Positions 1 through 14,594 are shown, counted from the stretch's first letter. The stretch is 64,000 nt of DNA from Pipra filicauda (GCF_003945595.2 NW_024103441.1:124001-188000), one strand, 5' to 3'. Notes: a model not told the origin generated them from the sequence alone. Made by a program: numbers and translations.

Positions 1-3000
1 GGGTTGGACCCCAGAGCTGAGACGAGCCCATGGTTTGGTAACTGCTGGGGGAAGGGTTGGAGACACTACGCTCCAGTCTGGGCAACCATCATACACCAAC
101 ACCCTGCCAGCAAACAGCTGCACGGCAGAGTGAGCCCCAGCTGGACTTGGTGCTCCCCAGACAGAGACACCCCTGCCAAAAATACACCCCAGGGAGGGTT
201 GCCCTGCCCAGTCAGAGAGAAAGCAGATCAAGACCGAAACACTTTTTAAGCAAAACTGTTGGACCCCTCCAGGCTCCATTTCAGGTCTTGCCCATAAAGG
301 CTCCCACAGCAAAGCCAATTCCTGCCCTCCCTCCCAAAGTGGCAGCTGAGTCCCAGCTCAGAGAGGAGCGGTGCAGGAGCCAGGTCTGGCACAGATGCAG
401 AAATCCTCCCATCACCAAACCCTCTCAACATCCCCGGCCTCAGCACTGCCCAAATACCTGGTGTATGAACCCTCATCCACAGCCAGCAGAGCAGCAGCAG
501 AAGACCCAAGGCTGGAGCATACATTGGCAGGGCAGGGGTGAGCAAACCCAACCCAGGGAATGTCCCTGGCACAGCATTTCTCCTGCCCAAAGCCGCCTCG
601 CCGGGAGCGGAGGTGCCCGACCAGCACATGGCACTGGCTGAGGGCAGAGATACAGCTCTGAAAGCACTTTTTCCAACAAAGCTTTTGTTATTAAAGAGAT
701 GTTAAAAATAAATAAATTAGCTGTTGACTTATTGTCCCCCTGGGAGGGGATTCAGCAGCACAGCACGGGGATGGTTCGGCAGGGAATCGTATCCAGGCTG
801 CTCCGACCTGCTCCAGAGAACATCCCCCAGAGAGCTGCCTGCAAGGACACAGCAGCTGCAATGGTTTCACTGGCCAGACTGGACCTGCCTGTGATCTTGT
901 GTGCAAGTGCCAGGCAATGAAAACACACTGAGCCAGACCTGTTTGTTGATACCTGGCTGCCCCCGGCAGGAACAAAACATCGACCGGCCAGAAATTCCAT
1001 TTTCAGCCGCATTTGGGTGAATTCCTCACTGCCCAGAGTGCTTTACCTTCAAGAAACCTCCCAGTAAACTTGCCCCAGCAGAATGCTGCTGTTTGCCTCT
1101 GAGGAGTCTCCAGCCACCTTGTTGACTGGAACAGGGTTGAAGCAAAGTCCCATTTATTCCTGCCAAAAATATCTCGAACCGAGAGACGAGGCAAGGCTGC
1201 GGGAGGTGGGAACGTGCAGCCTGAAGGAGAAAGGGAGGGAAGGATCCAACTGATGGGTGAGGAGCAGTGAGCCCCCTCTGGGACACACACAGCAAAGGGA
1301 CAGGAGGGAACAGGTATGAGATGCAGAGGGAAAAATTATTCCCCCTGGGAGTGACCAAACCCTGCACCCGGCACCCAGAAAAGCTGAGAAATCTCCAGCA
1401 AGATGTTCAGAACTCAGCAGGGCTGGTCCTGAGCCAGCTGGGACAACTTTAAAGCCCATCCAGCTTTGAGCAGGTTTGGAGCAGAGCCCTCCAGGGTCCT
1501 CTCCAATCCCAGCTCTTCTGCAATGCTAATTTTCTCCCCCAAACCTTCAGCAGTTCAGATTTCGGCAGCTCAACAAACACAAGTCAAGGAGGCGAGGGGG
1601 GGACACCCAGCCCTGCCAAGGCCTGGAGCGAAGTGTCCAAAGCAGATACCTAAAGGGAATGTTTGCAATCCCATTGGAATACCACTGTTCCCTGGGACAG
1701 GCAATGGCCAGAGCTTCCCCTGCTTCCAGCAGAGCTGCACAAACAGGACATGGTTATCTTGTAAAAACATTTGTTTGTGTTTTTAAACCCACCCCTCCGG
1801 TGTTACAGGGAGATCACCGGCCCATGGAATGGGATCCAAGCAGATATTTCCACGTCCTGCCTCCCGCCAGCAGCTTCTCCCCAAACACAGAGCGCTCCAC
1901 GGAGAGCTCAGAGCACAGCTGGGCTTTGCTCTGACTTTGTTCCCCATCACACCTTTCCCTTTCAAATCCCTCCCAACACAAGGCACAGGGAACTGACCTG
2001 CCTCAGGAAAAACTCGTCTCGCAAGGAAAGGCCCAGCCTCTCCCGGCTTCTCCAGTCACTATCACTGGCTGCCAGAAGAGTTTCAGTGCCCAGGCAGATG
2101 GTCTGCAGCTTAGCCTGCCCTCCCTGGCATAGCCTAGAGGCTGCCCTGCTTCCAACCCCATCTCAGAGCAGTCCCTGACATACAGAAGTAGCTCCAAGCC
2201 TCTTCAGTGGGAGATATTCCCACACGGGCAGCCTGGGCTGGTCCCACCCCGCACACAGGAAAAAATCCTTATCCAGGATGCCCAGGGACAGTCCTGAAGT
2301 CCCCTTTTTGCCTTCCAAGTGTAGAATAATACACATCTGTGGAGTGGTTTCTCCTCAGATGAATTCAAATCCTTTCCTCCTGTTTTGACTGGGAACTCCT
2401 AAAAGCTCTGAGGTGCTGCAATGACTAAGAGACAGAGTAAGGAGGTAAATAAAGTAGGTGAGAATTATTTCACTGGCTTCAATCATCTGGAGAAATCATT
2501 TGCATCCCTGAGAACATCCTCTAACACACATCTTCTTCCACCATCACCTGCTAATTCACTCCCAACTCCCAGTGATAATTGTCGCTGCCGACTTGATAAC
2601 GCTGCTTGTGTCTGGGTTTGGAGGAGACGAAGCACCTCAAACACGCTATTCATCACTCCCAAACCAATCTTCCTGCCTTTGTTGCTTGCACAGGCGGTGG
2701 AAGAGAAGTGCACAAATCTTAACTGCCAACTCATCGCTGGGAAGCAGCGCACAGGGAAGGAGGGAAGCCCGGCACTCGGGAATCCAGGCACCGCAAGCTG
2801 CGGCTCGCGGGGCTCTGCCCGCAGGCACACGAGGACAAAAGTGTGCCACCAACTTCTCTACCTCCCAGCATCAGCTCCTCACAACAGGATTGCAGCAAAC
2901 ACTTAAAACTCCAGTAAAACTCGGGGAATCGGGTCTCTCACACAGCCCTGAGGCACCCCAGTGTGCTCCGCACGCTGGTCCTTGTCAAGGATCCACTAAA

Positions 3001-4724
3001 GCACTGTAGCGATGTGATTTTGGGGATTGCTGCCCCCCCGGATCCAAGGAGGCCTTGCAGCACCCCTCCCTTATGCTGTGCTCCCACAAGAGACAAGGAG
3101 GGTCAGCCCTGGGATGAAGATTTGGCTCCCTGGTCCTGGGCAGGAACCCGCCAAGCCCCTGAGTGCTGGAGAGGAGAAGCCCCTCTTGCGCCTCTAATCA
3201 CAGCTGATTAGCAGTGGGTGGGACGAGCTCATAGGAGTCCCCAGTTGTATTTTTCTAGTCACAGCACACCTGGATTTGGCCACTGGCCCTGCCCTGAGGG
3301 GTACACCCCCAGCACCTGGAATGGCACAGAGAGGAGATGTTTGCTCCAAAGACTTTGCCCACAGTGGAGCTCAGGACGTGCCCTCAGAGGTGCAGGTACC
3401 CCCAGAACAGGTCCAGCTTTGGTGTCTTTTTGAAGCAATGAGACAAGACACAGAAGAAGAGCACAAGCAGCCTGATCAGCACTGGGAGCACACTCAGATT
3501 GTTCACCAAAACGTGCTCAGACCACACCAGCTCCAGGGATTTAGTCCCACTGCACCCACACGGTGCCCGTTTGCAGCTCCCCACACGTGCAAGCCCTTGC
3601 CTGGCCAAGTCAGACCCACCAGACCCAAGTGTTTGCTCACCAGAGCACCAGCACTGGTGCCATCTGGAGAGCTGGCACATCACACCAGGGACACACCAGG
3701 ACTCTGCCTCCCAGACCTGGAGACTGAAGCATGTGCCCGGCACGGCTCGGCACCGGGAACGGCCGCGCCGGTGCTCCCGCAACGCACACCTCCCTCCCCG
3801 GCTTCCCCCGCGGGGACACAGCTGCTCCTCCTGGCTGGGTGCCACCCTCCCCCCAGATATGCCAGGAGACTGAGGCTGAGGCGTTAATTCATTCCAATCT
3901 GAAGCCAAACAAGTAAAATTCACCACGAGCAGAAGCCTTCCTACCGTGCTCATCTGCACCAAACCACATCCTAGAAGACGCACAGTACACAGTCACAGGT
4001 GAGGCAGTTCCTGCCGGGAGGGGAGGCAGCAGGGATGGGCTGAAAGGTTGGATAGATGGCAGAAAAAAAACGAAACAGAAAATGGAATGAACAGAACAAG
4101 GACTGAATTGGTGACATATGGATCCTCATCGTAACTAGGGGACCTGGCTCCTTCTGAAACACTGTAATCCCAGCGCAGTGTAAAGCATTTCCATCCTCCT
4201 GAAAAAACAGCTCCTTCCTGGCTGTACACTCAGCTGTGAGCTTGCAGAAAGGCTGCAGCATTTCCTGCAGCAGTTTTGTTTTTTTTTTTTTTGTATTGCA
4301 GTTACAAGTAAATTCTTGCTCAGATGGAGCATCTCTCCTGCCATGCAAACGTGGGGCTACTGTACAGCGCCGATCATGATGTTAGCAGTGTAATTAAGCT
4401 TTGGTTTTATACTGCACAGAGAAGGTGCAAGGCAAGTTAACAGTGGTGTGTGGCAGCCCCACGGACTCAGGCTGCCATTCAGACATGCTTTAGGCATATA
4501 AAAAAATCAAGAAGCACTTATAAAAAATTTAAAAGGATTGGCTTTCTTCTGCCCCAGCTCCCTATTTCATAATACAACTTCGGAGCCGGTGTGGCTCTAT
4601 GAGAAGGATTTGATCCACCACCCCTCCAGCCCGTGGAGGCTCTAATCCTTCCCCTCTCATTTAAAAGATAAAAGGTGCTGCCTCCCCCCCACCCACCCCA
4701 CGCACCACTGCAGTCCTGCAATAC
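1..4724 (-). other. KCNT1: KCNT1 intron downstream of the Slack-B exon (open at left edge)
   Basis: This stretch follows the Slack-B first exon on the minus strand. The next KCNT1 exon should encode the conserved segment that begins VQVEFY and leads into the first membrane helix. I searched both strands for that peptide and for the short VEDFSLDSS-type segment known from mammalian Slack-B, and saw neither, so both must lie to the left of position 1. The stretch is otherwise unique-looking, moderately GC-rich DNA. It has a small CpG cluster near 3,725-3,815 and no repeat or second gene that I can support. Confidence 0.6.
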
Positions 4725-4873
4725 CTTTGTCCGACATCACTCCCCATGGATCCCATCCTCCGAGACGGCAACAAGGGGCTCACCCCATGGACATCTTCTG
4801 TCGTCGCAGGCGGGACGGTTTTGACATGGGAATTGCTCTCGGAAGGGGAATTCTTCAGCTTGGCTCTCGCCAT
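4725..4873 (-). CDS. KCNT1: KCNT1 alternative first coding exon, Slack-B type N-terminus
   Basis: KCNT1 (Slack, KNa1.1) is a sodium-activated potassium channel of neurons with six membrane segments and a large cytosolic gating ring. This exon encodes the cytosolic N-terminus of the Slack-B form. The 49 complete codons start MARAKL, then SPSE, later GVSPLLPSR, and end GSDVGQ plus the first two bases of an arginine. I recall the mammalian Slack-B start as MARAKL..SPSE..GLSPLLP..GSVGSDVGQR, a match over both ends with a variable middle. The ATG at 4,873 has a strong context (A at -3, G at +4). The donor after position 4,725 reads AG|GTATTG, phase 2, the same phase as KCNT1 exon 2, although the donor is non-ideal. 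The exon sits about 24 kb downstream of exon 2, so it needs its own promoter just to its right (above 4,873). Confidence 0.88.
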
Positions 4874-7800
4874 CCTGCGAGCCTTGGCTGCCTCTGTGAC
4901 TTCCTCCTGTTTCCCCCCTGAACTCTCTCATACATAGCAATCCTCACCGCAATCAGTTTAGAGCTGTCGGCACGTACCATCTCCTTCCTTCTTCTCTCTC
5001 CCCAGTCACGGCTGCTCAGTGGAACAATCCTGCCCTGTACATTTATTTTGGTAGTGAGGGGAGTCAAGGCAAACTCTGTGGCCTTGCTGCTGCGACGAAT
5101 TTGGTGCAAAACAACCGAGAAAACATCCACAATGCAGAAATCCCTGAAAGGGCTTTGTTTGCTGAATAATGAAACTGCCCTGCCTCGGTTAAAGAAAAGA
5201 TTGCATTGCTCTTATCACCACAGGCAGGGCAGGGGCTGGAGGATTATTTTTTTTTCCCCCATCCCTGTTTTTCAGTAGCAACGTGAGGGGGAGGAAGCTT
5301 TTTTATCTTATTCCTCTGTGTACAGAGCAGAGTGTGGACTGCGTGCCAGGGAACAGACTCAGCAGGCTTGGCTCACACACACAAAGCAGCAGAGCAAGGT
5401 CCCCTCCTGAAAGCACCCAGTGTGAACCCAGAGGAGAGGAACTCACTGCTGGGACTCAGGCACTGCTCACCTGGTCAGGCAGGTGCACGTTACCTGGCCC
5501 AGGACGACCCAGATTTCCCTCTTCAGGTGACAACAAAAGCTGCTGCTGATGCTTGGCATCGACCTCTGAAGATGTCAAACAGAAAAGAGAATTCACTGTG
5601 GCCACTGGAGACCTGAGCAGGTGATACCCCCCCAAGTCCCTCAGTGCAGGTGGGATTGGAAAGGGGGGGAGGGGGAAATGGTGATGTATCCTGCCCTCTT
5701 TTGGGGATGCCACCAGTCCACAGCAGCTCGTGCTCGACGGCAGCCCCAACAAACAGCATCTTCCAGTGGCCCTGGACGGTGCTGCAGTGCTGTGGGGGGG
5801 GCACAGGGCTCAGCACCACGGACAGCGGCGGCCCGACACCACCCCAGCTCTGCCACATCACCCACAGCACGTCAACATCCCCCCAAGGCCTGCCACCATC
5901 ACCCCGAGTCATGCCAACCCCACTCCACGGTGTGACAACGCCCCACGCCAGCGCTGCCCCGCGGCCCAGCAGTGGGTGGCAATGCTGCCCCACCAAGAGT
6001 AAATCCAAGGACTGACCCCAGCAGGATATCACCACAGCAACAAGTGCAAATAATTCAGCTTCACCAGGGGGTTCCTTTAAAATTGACATGTCAACATACT
6101 GACACACAGAAGGGTCTTCCCAGAGTCTGGGAATGGCAGCTGGGCAAAGGCTGGCTGTGAGGGGAGGGCAGGAGCTGCCTTGGAATGGGAAATCTGGGAT
6201 CCAAAGTACTCCCCTGACAATCCCTTCTGGCACCAGCTCTGTGTCCCAACCACACCACACACTTCCATAATCCCACCAGGCTGTCAGAGCACTCGGCACC
6301 AGCGTCCTGCACCTGCTTCCTCTGGGAAGCAAAGGCCAATCCTTCCCTTCCCCTCCCTCACCAGGGAGCTGCCAGGCACAACCAGCTCTGCTCTCCCCCA
6401 GAGATCAATGCCCAACAGTGATTTGCCCCATGACACAAAGGCAGTTCCCAGCTGCTCTGGGAAGAGAAACAAAGTCCCTGTTTCCTGTTAACCAAATCCT
6501 TGTTTCCCTACTCCGGGCATTATTTCTTAATGGGATTTCATCCTACAACATCCTTTATTTCAGCATTTTGAAATGTAAAATGGATAAAAACCCACAGCCC
6601 ATTTGCTAATGTGCCAGCTTTCAGAGTACATTTAATTTCTTGTTTTGCCTCAAAGTGATTCATTAGCTCAGTGCATTCATTTCCTACCCGAGTCATTCCT
6701 TTCTGCTTCATGGTTTGATTCAGCCTCATCTTCAACTTATTGCTCCATCTCTCTTTACTTCAGGGTGCTGTTCTCAAACCCCAAATATAATCACTGCTGT
6801 CAGCCCTCTGGATTGGAGTGTGCCCAGCCCAGGGCCTGATGAATCCTCCTGGACTGAAGGAGCCACTGGGATGGGGGCAATCAGGTCTCTCTTTTTGGGA
6901 GAATTCTACAATTCTATTGTATTCCTGATTGCAGAAGAACATTAATTTTAGGATTGAGATTAGATGTGAAAAGTGGCTTATGCTTAAGTTATCATCTCAG
7001 CACTAATGCCATCACAGAGCAGCTTGAACAGGGGAGGGATTAGGAAAAGACCTGGGGAATTTTAATGGAAAATGGAAACCCTCCTGTCATACTTTTGCAT
7101 AAGGTGACAAAAAGCACATCAAAAAACCCTTTCAGGAGCTCTGCCTGCAGGAGCCCCTCCGTGAAGTCACCTTCTCTGTCAAGCACTTGAACACAAACCC
7201 AGACAGGAAAACCAGACAGGGGGAAATGACCCACCACCAGGTCACGAGAAGCTGCAAACGGGGCCGTGGCTGTGAGCAACCATTCCCCTCCGAGGGGGAA
7301 AAGAGGTCACCCGGTGCCGAGGAACATCTGCGAGGCTGGATGACCCCACAGAGTGACTCAGAGAGCTCAGCTCTGCCCTGAGCTGCTGAAGCAGCTCTGT
7401 CAGAAAAATATCCCTCTCTCGGCAGTGCAACGTGTTCCCCACTTCACCTCAAGATCTGCAGCCCCGGCAGCATCTCCCCTCCCAAACCTCCTCCCCGACA
7501 GTCTCCGAGTGCTGGTGTGTCAGGAGGAGCAGCTGAGGGAGAAGGAGTAAAGCAGAAACTTGGAGCAAAGGCAGCCCAGTCCATCCAGTACACCCAGAAC
7601 ACCCACTCTGGCTGAGAAACAGCCTGTTCCTAGAAAGAGCCGTGGCTGGAAGTGTCCCCTGAAGCACAGCTCGGTGAGCCAGCCCTGCAGGGACATTTTC
7701 GGCCGTGCTTCCACCCATGGAGTCCAGGGGCAAGCCACACATCAAGCACCTTGTTTGAACAGCACGTTCTCCCAGGGAATCCAGGAGGGAAAAATCAACA

Positions 7801-10800
7801 AAACACAATCCCGGTAACATCAAAGTCCGAGCAAGAATGCCTCTGGTCCAGAAACGTTCCCCACGCCAACTGAATGCCAACCATCTGACTGCAAGCCAGG
7901 AAATCGACGTTTAATTTTAGTTTGAGAGCCCATTACAAAGTGCTGATTTCTCATTTCAGTGTCTACATTATGCAGAGACCACTGCTGTGCCGGGGGGCTG
8001 GGGAGATGGCTGGGAATTGCTGAGCAGCAGTTGCAGGGGTAATAATATTTCTGAAAATAAGATTTAGAAAGAAGCAGATTCTTCATTGCTCCTAATTGAA
8101 TCCACAGCAAGTGCATTGTTAAATATTCTCCCTCTCATCCAGGTTGGTTTCAGTCCCGACTGCCAAAACTCCCTTCACGCACATATTCAACTTATTATTA
8201 ATAAAGCATGACCCAGTCCATCAGAACTGGTTCATGAAACAGGAAGGGGTTGGGTTTTCCTCATTTTCTTGTGGCAAACAAACCTGTTCTGTTGAGATAC
8301 CACCCGAGGGTGTTAAGTGTGCAAAGCCTTCTGCAAGGAAAGCCACTTAAATGTATTTAAAAATCTTCAACAGTCACCTTGAAAGGCATCAGCTCTGCAA
8401 AGACAATTCCAAACCCACAAAAAGTAGCCTGGGTAGGGAAGCACATTTTGCCAGAAGACAAAACCAGCTCCCCACCAGCACCTCATGGGAGACTTTATCA
8501 GCCATGGCAGAGCTGCTGCTCGACAAGAGGGGCTGTGTTCACACAAACAGACTGTTAACTCAAGGGAGCCAGAGCTGAAAAGTCATTAAGGCTCATTATT
8601 ATCCCCTCCAGCACCCCCCTGGTTCTATGGAGCCACTGGACAAGCAGCTCTAGGAAAATCAACTTCCCCTGCACGGCCCCTCTGGCTGCTCCGTGCTCCT
8701 GCTGCCTTGGCAGGGCACCCCTGATCTCCCTTTATTTAATAACACCAAGGAAAAACAAGATCCCATGGCATTTACTACTGCCACAAACACTTCTTACATT
8801 TCAAGACCCCAACAAATGCCACAGCACGACATATTAATGGCTCAATAAACTCCAGAGCACAACCAATACTTTGACAAATGCTACAACCCCCCCTGGCCCA
8901 GCCTCTTGCTGAAGTGTTTTTCACGAAGTGCACAAGCATCAGTTTTGCCCTGGAGTCGCCAGGGGATGCCCTACATTGTCACCAGGCACTTTGTAAAATT
9001 GCTTTTCAAGAGCTGCCAATGTTTGGAGGTTGCCAAGGCTCAGGCAGAGCCCTGCAACCACCCCCCCAGCTCCCCACCGAGGCTCCTGCAGCCAGCCCAG
9101 CACCAAACCACTTCAAACACCAGCAGACACATCCCCCTGCAACAAAGCTGCCTGGAAATGTCCATATTTTCAAAGAAATCTAAAGATTTGGGGTTTTTTT
9201 TAATGTTTACTAATCATTCTCTGTTCCAATGAGAAGTTCAAATCACAGAAGACGAAGGTTCTGCTTCCTCACCAGAGTACTTTTAACTCTGTCATTTCTT
9301 TCAGTGAAATAACAAATTTGCCAAAAAGAAAACAATGCAAAAAAGCAACGTTGATGCTCCATCCCCCTTCTTTTGGCCTTTCCATCCTGGAGTGGTGCCA
9401 GTGCTGCTCCCCTGCACAGGGATGGGTGGGAGCATGGACACACTCAGGGCACCCTGAACACCCAGGAGCCCCTCACCTGCTCCCCTGAACAGCACACCCT
9501 GCTCAAGAACGGCCAAATTAACTCTTTTCCTAACAAGACAGACCCTTCTCCCTGTATTTTTGACTATCCATCAGCAGCTGGAGTTGCAGCCCACGAAAGG
9601 GTTGAACCCAGAGAGCTTCATTCCTTTTACAGTCACAAATACAATACCAATACATTGATTAATTCAGATTGCAGATATTAGAATATACAGGAGATGCTTG
9701 GCAACCCTCTCTGGGCAGCGAGGATGTATATATTTATTAATAAAAGTGCTTAGAGAATACTTTATCTATTGATTCCGAGTCAATTAAAAAAATTCTCTCC
9801 ATTTTTTTTCCATTAGCCTGGAGAGGAAGGTCCTCTCTGGCCCATGGCCTGGGAGCAGGAGCCCAGCACTGCTGGGAGAGCCAGCAGGTCTTTCTCAGAG
9901 ATGAGCTGTGCAGTGAAAATCAGGGTTTAAAAGACACAGAGGATCAAATCCTTCCTGAAGGAAAGCCAGGGATGGATGGGGACTCCTACCTGCTGTTCCC
10001 AGAGAGGTGCATCCAGGTGACCTGGGGCTTCCCAGGGGCTGCTCCCCATGAGAGAGACATGGATCCCCCACCCAGCCAGGGGCTGGTGCTGTCAGAGCAG
10101 GGCAGGGCAGGGCCAGCTGAGGCCACAGCAGCACTTTGCAATTCAAAGCACTTGCAGACATCTCCTGCATTGAAGCTCCCACACCCTCCCTGTCTGAGGG
10201 TCGTGGGTCCTGCCGTCCCCTACCCCTCAGCAGCAGAGTACCAAAGATAATGGGAGGATTTCCCAGAATTTCAGCTTTCTTTGAGGTCAGTCCATGCCTT
10301 GGCATCTCCACAACCAGCACCAGTAACGGGCTGGGAGCAGCAGGGCAGAGACACACGAGAAGCCTCGCAGTGACTCCCCCACCTGTGTTCCCATTATTAT
10401 TATTCATATTATTCATAATGCCCATTACTGTCACCGCAGCCAAAACAAGCCTCTATTACCCTGGGCTCAGCACAGGAATCAGCCCTTTTCCCTGCAGTCT
10501 GGAGAGGGCCAAGATGCACCAGGGGGATGCAGAGCAGGACAGAGAGGATGGAAAAAAAAGCCCAAAACTCAGTGACTTCACAGGAACTTTTAAGAGGTCA
10601 CAGCCTCTCTGAGTCCTCCAGCCAAGAAAGGAATCTATTGCTAAAGGAACTATTTCAGTGGAATTTCTCCATGTACTACATGGAGCACACCAAGACCCAG
10701 AGGACAGTCAGGAGCTGGGAGCTCTGAGCAGCCAGAGAGGGGACAGGCAGAGGGACCAACACCCACGGGATTTAGGGCAGCAGCAGCTCCTGGAAGTGCC

Positions 10801-12844
10801 CACTCACCAAGACCCAGGGCACCAGTAAATCCACACTGTGCCCTCTCCTGCCTTGACTTTGCCTGGTTTCTGTTCCCTCCACACACTCCCTTGGCAGGGT
10901 TAATGCCTTTGCACCACAGGCTCTGACGAGTTCCCCGAGAAGCCGTCAGATGGATCGACACCACTGTGAGTTCTCCTTTGTATCTAGGACTCCTCCCTGA
11001 CATTTGTCTTTAAAAAGCAACACCATTTATACGAGAAGTTGATTAATTCCACTTGTTATAATTACTCCCACAAATAAAACCAGCTATTCCCCCCCTGTGA
11101 ACACGGGGGATAATGGTCCTTACCCTTCGCAGCGAAGCGTTTCAGTTCCAGGGGTGAGGAGCTCTGTACCAAGAGCTAAGTGTTATTATTAAACTGTCAT
11201 TAAAAGCATTTCAGGAAAAGTTCACAAAACTGCAGGGATTTCTGTCATCACAGTGGCTGGCTGGGACAGCAGTTGGGCTGAGTGTTACTGCCAAAATCAC
11301 AATGGTACCAAATTCCCTGTCTCCGTTCTGGAGTTTCAACTGGAGACCACAACCACCTTTGGAAGGGACTCACCTCCAAGCATTTCCCTGTTTCAGTGCC
11401 CTGTGGGACTGGTTCCCACCACGGTGGGATTGGGAGGTTGCTCCATCCCCACTGCACTTCTAGAGGGTGCTCAGCACCACAGAAACCCACCAGGAGAGAG
11501 CCTGGAGCAGGGGAACACCGATACTCACTGCCACCACTGCCACCATCCCACAGCTGCCAACCAGTGCTGCAGCAAACATCAGGCACTCCAAGGCCCCTGG
11601 AAGATTTGCATGACACAGGCAGAAATTCACTGGCTGTGTTTTGTTCCCTCCCTTCCCCTATTTAGTCTTGGCAGCTGAGCCAGGCAGCACAACCAAACAG
11701 CACCAGGCAGCAGCTCCCTGCATCGCCCAGCGACTCCTCAGCAGAGCTGGGGAGACTTCCCCAATAAACCAGAGCACTGGAGTTCTGGGGAAGAAGGAAC
11801 ACTTTGGAAAGCACAGAGGAGAGTGTATTTAGCAGCAGCAAGAGAGCTGGAAACAGAAGGAAGCCTTTGAAGAGCTGGGTTGATGGAGAGAGATGGAAAA
11901 ATTATGTAAAGTAAGAAAACACATCCAGAGCTTGCAGGCAGGCTGCAAGCCCGGAGGGGGACGGGTTCAAACTAGAAGAGCCTTTGATTTCTCTCCTCTT
12001 CCAAGTGTCCCCTGCATTAACATCTCAAATGTTAACAATTCCCAAATGTCAGTGCTCAGAAGAGACGACCCAGGACTTCAGAAACTGCCCAGTAACAGGC
12101 AGCAGTGTCCTGTGGTTTCCCTCCCACCCAGTGCCACAAGCAACCCCAGCTGCTCCCACTGCCGGAGCCTTGGCTGGTCCCCCCACGGATGGATGGAGGG
12201 GATTCCCAAACAAAACCCCTCCTGGCTGGCCCAGAGGAGGGAGGGCAGGTCCCCTTCACCAAGTAACTCCCCAGCTACCCAGGGAGTTGGCAAGAGCCCT
12301 TATATAACTGCGACGCAAGAGCCTCGGCGCTGAATCCCAGAACTGTCATCGCAGCCTTTGCAAAGCCATTTTTACCTCTCTAAGTGTGGCTCATCAGCGA
12401 CCAACGTGAAAGCTGCAAACCCAGGATGTTAACTTGGGGCTGCTTAGCAGGGAGAAGAGAAATAGAGCAGACTTGAGCAGCTGCTGAACAAATATCCCCA
12501 CAAAGCCACGGTGCCTCCGACACGGTTCCTGTTTCCGTGGTGCATTTTAAGTGCTCACAAGCAGAGCAATGAGACCTTGAAGCTTTACAGTGACTCCTAA
12601 TCTCTTCCCACTTCTTCCCAAAGCAGGTTAAAATGACTGGAGGAGAAAGGGAAGGTAAGCATGTACCTGTCACAGCTGCTCGAGCCAGCGAGGAAGTTAA
12701 AAGCCCTGGGGTAAAATCTAAATATATATCTGCAAGGGAAGCAGGAAAAGTCTCCAGGCAGAGAGCACAGTAATCAGGCACGGCCAAGTCACTTTTCCAG
12801 GTGAGTACATAACGGGGTCACTATCTGCTTCCCAAGATTTAATG

Positions 12845-13110
12845 AGCCCAGCGCCGGGTCCTCACCCAGGCGGAGCTGGCAGGAGGTGCCGGCAGGGACG
12901 GGCAGCGCTTCCCAGAGCATGAGTCAGCCCCGGCTGCGCGCAGGGAGGGAGCACTGCGGGAGCGGCAGGGACGGGAGGCAGCGATGCGCACAGGAGGTGC
13001 CAGGGCAGCACCCAAACCCATCCGTGGGGAGCGGGGGGCTCCGGGCTCCCCCCTGGCACAGGGCTCAAGCTCAGGGAGCAGCCGGCTGCGTGACTGCCCT
13101 CTGCCAGCAG
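12845..13110. promoter_or_regulatory. CpG-rich patch inside KCNT1 intron 2
   Basis: CpG frequency rises sharply here over AT-richer flanks. On the minus strand a GG|GTGAGG sequence near 12,865 could be a splice donor. The patch could be an unannotated promoter, an intronic enhancer or simply a GC-rich island. There is no recognisable protein in it. Confidence 0.3.
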
Positions 13111-13280
13111 CCGCTGTTCGCTGCCTCCCAGCAGCAACGATCTTTGCACCATAAATGTTTACTGCTTGAAGCATTTGGGCGGGACTTTCCCCCCGGGAGT
13201 CTGAAAACGCCTTGGAAACATCTCTGGGTACCACCGGCAATACTCACCAGAGGGGTGGGGCAGGAGAGGTCCTGCACCCA

Positions 13281-13405
13281 AACTGGGTCAGGAGGAGCAT
13301 CAAGCCCACGCTGGGGGTCAGGAGGAGGAGCACTAAACCCAACCTGGGGGTCAGGAGGAGGAGCTCTAATCCCGAGCTGTGGGTCAGGAGGAGCTCCAAA
13401 CCCAC
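13281..13405. repeat. Minisatellite, about four units of 28-33 bp
   Basis: The core GGGTCAGGAGGAG recurs four times, each followed by a variable tail with AAACCC or AATCCC. The two middle units are both 33 bp and nearly identical. Because 33 is divisible by three, reading frames stay open through it, but the resulting peptides resemble no family. Confidence 0.75.
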
Positions 13406-14594
13406 AGCATGTGGTGGAATTACCACAGCAGCTCTCTAATGGTCCCTCCAGCCTCTCCAAGGGCCTGAGCCCCTGCAAGGCAGGACCTTCCCCTTGCTGC
13501 CCTCCTTCTGCAGGTGGCTGAGCCAAGACCCTGAGAAAAGACAGAGATGCTCTGGGCATCCTCAGCCAGTGGCCAAGGGTAGGACAGGGAGCAGGACAGA
13601 CAGCAGCACTCAGCCCAGCTCCTGGGGCACATCATCCACTCACACTCTGCTCCAGGGGACACCCTGCTCCCTCGGGACTCACCCCAGCTTTTCCCAGGGG
13701 ATGTGACAGGCAGCAAGAGCTGGAAAGGTGCCTGGTGCCTCCCCAGACGCCTCTCACGAACCCTTCCAGCACTTGGTTCCCAGCCCAGCAGCAAAGTGCC
13801 TTCAGGAGCTGGAGATGCTCCGGCTGGAGACGCTCCGTGGTGCTCCATCAGCCGGAGGCACAGCAGCTCCCTCGCTGCTGCAAAACACCTCCCTGGGCTC
13901 CCTGGCAGAGCTCACCAGGAAGCAATTTCACAGAGACTTTCAAAATGCCAAAGTGATTCCCACTTTGCAGTCTTAAAGGACTCCAAGCCTTCTTTTTTTT
14001 TTTTTTTGCATGTCATTTTTGCGGGAACTCCGCTTCTGAAGTATTAAAATAGTCAGGAAACCTGAAGCAGTGTTCACTTATTACATGGCACTGAGAGTTT
14101 CTGCTTTAGAGGTGGAGAATTTCAGCTCCTAGAAACTTTCTTCAAACATTTTTTTTTAAAAGCCCACCAGAATTCCATGAAAAATTATCAACATTCAAAG
14201 GGCAAAGTCTGGCTTTGGGGTTCTCCATCAGCTCTGCCAATTATGTCTCACGGTAATAAAATTTCCTTCCCTCCCCAGGGTCGCTGGATCATGCCAGGTC
14301 CCATCTCTCAGACATTTTTCCCTTCTGTCACCATTCTTTTTGTAATACATTATATAAGACAGAGAAAATGGCAAGCCCATATAAAGATAAACTCACAATG
14401 TGCTGCAGAAATGAGGCATGAACTCCACGGAGTCTGTGACAGCCTCATCAGGGTGTGTGGGAAGGACTAGAACAAGGGGTTGTACCAGACCATTGATCTC
14501 CAAGTACGTTTCTTATTTTAACTTCAATGAGAAAAATCTGCTTACCCATCAACATTGTGCTGCAGCTAAGAGTTCTGCTGGGAGACAGGAGTCC

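Noticed and set aside
1..4724. Search for KCNT1 exon 3 or the mammalian Slack-B VEDFSLDSS segment
   Set aside because: Neither peptide is encoded here on the minus strand; they must lie outside the window.
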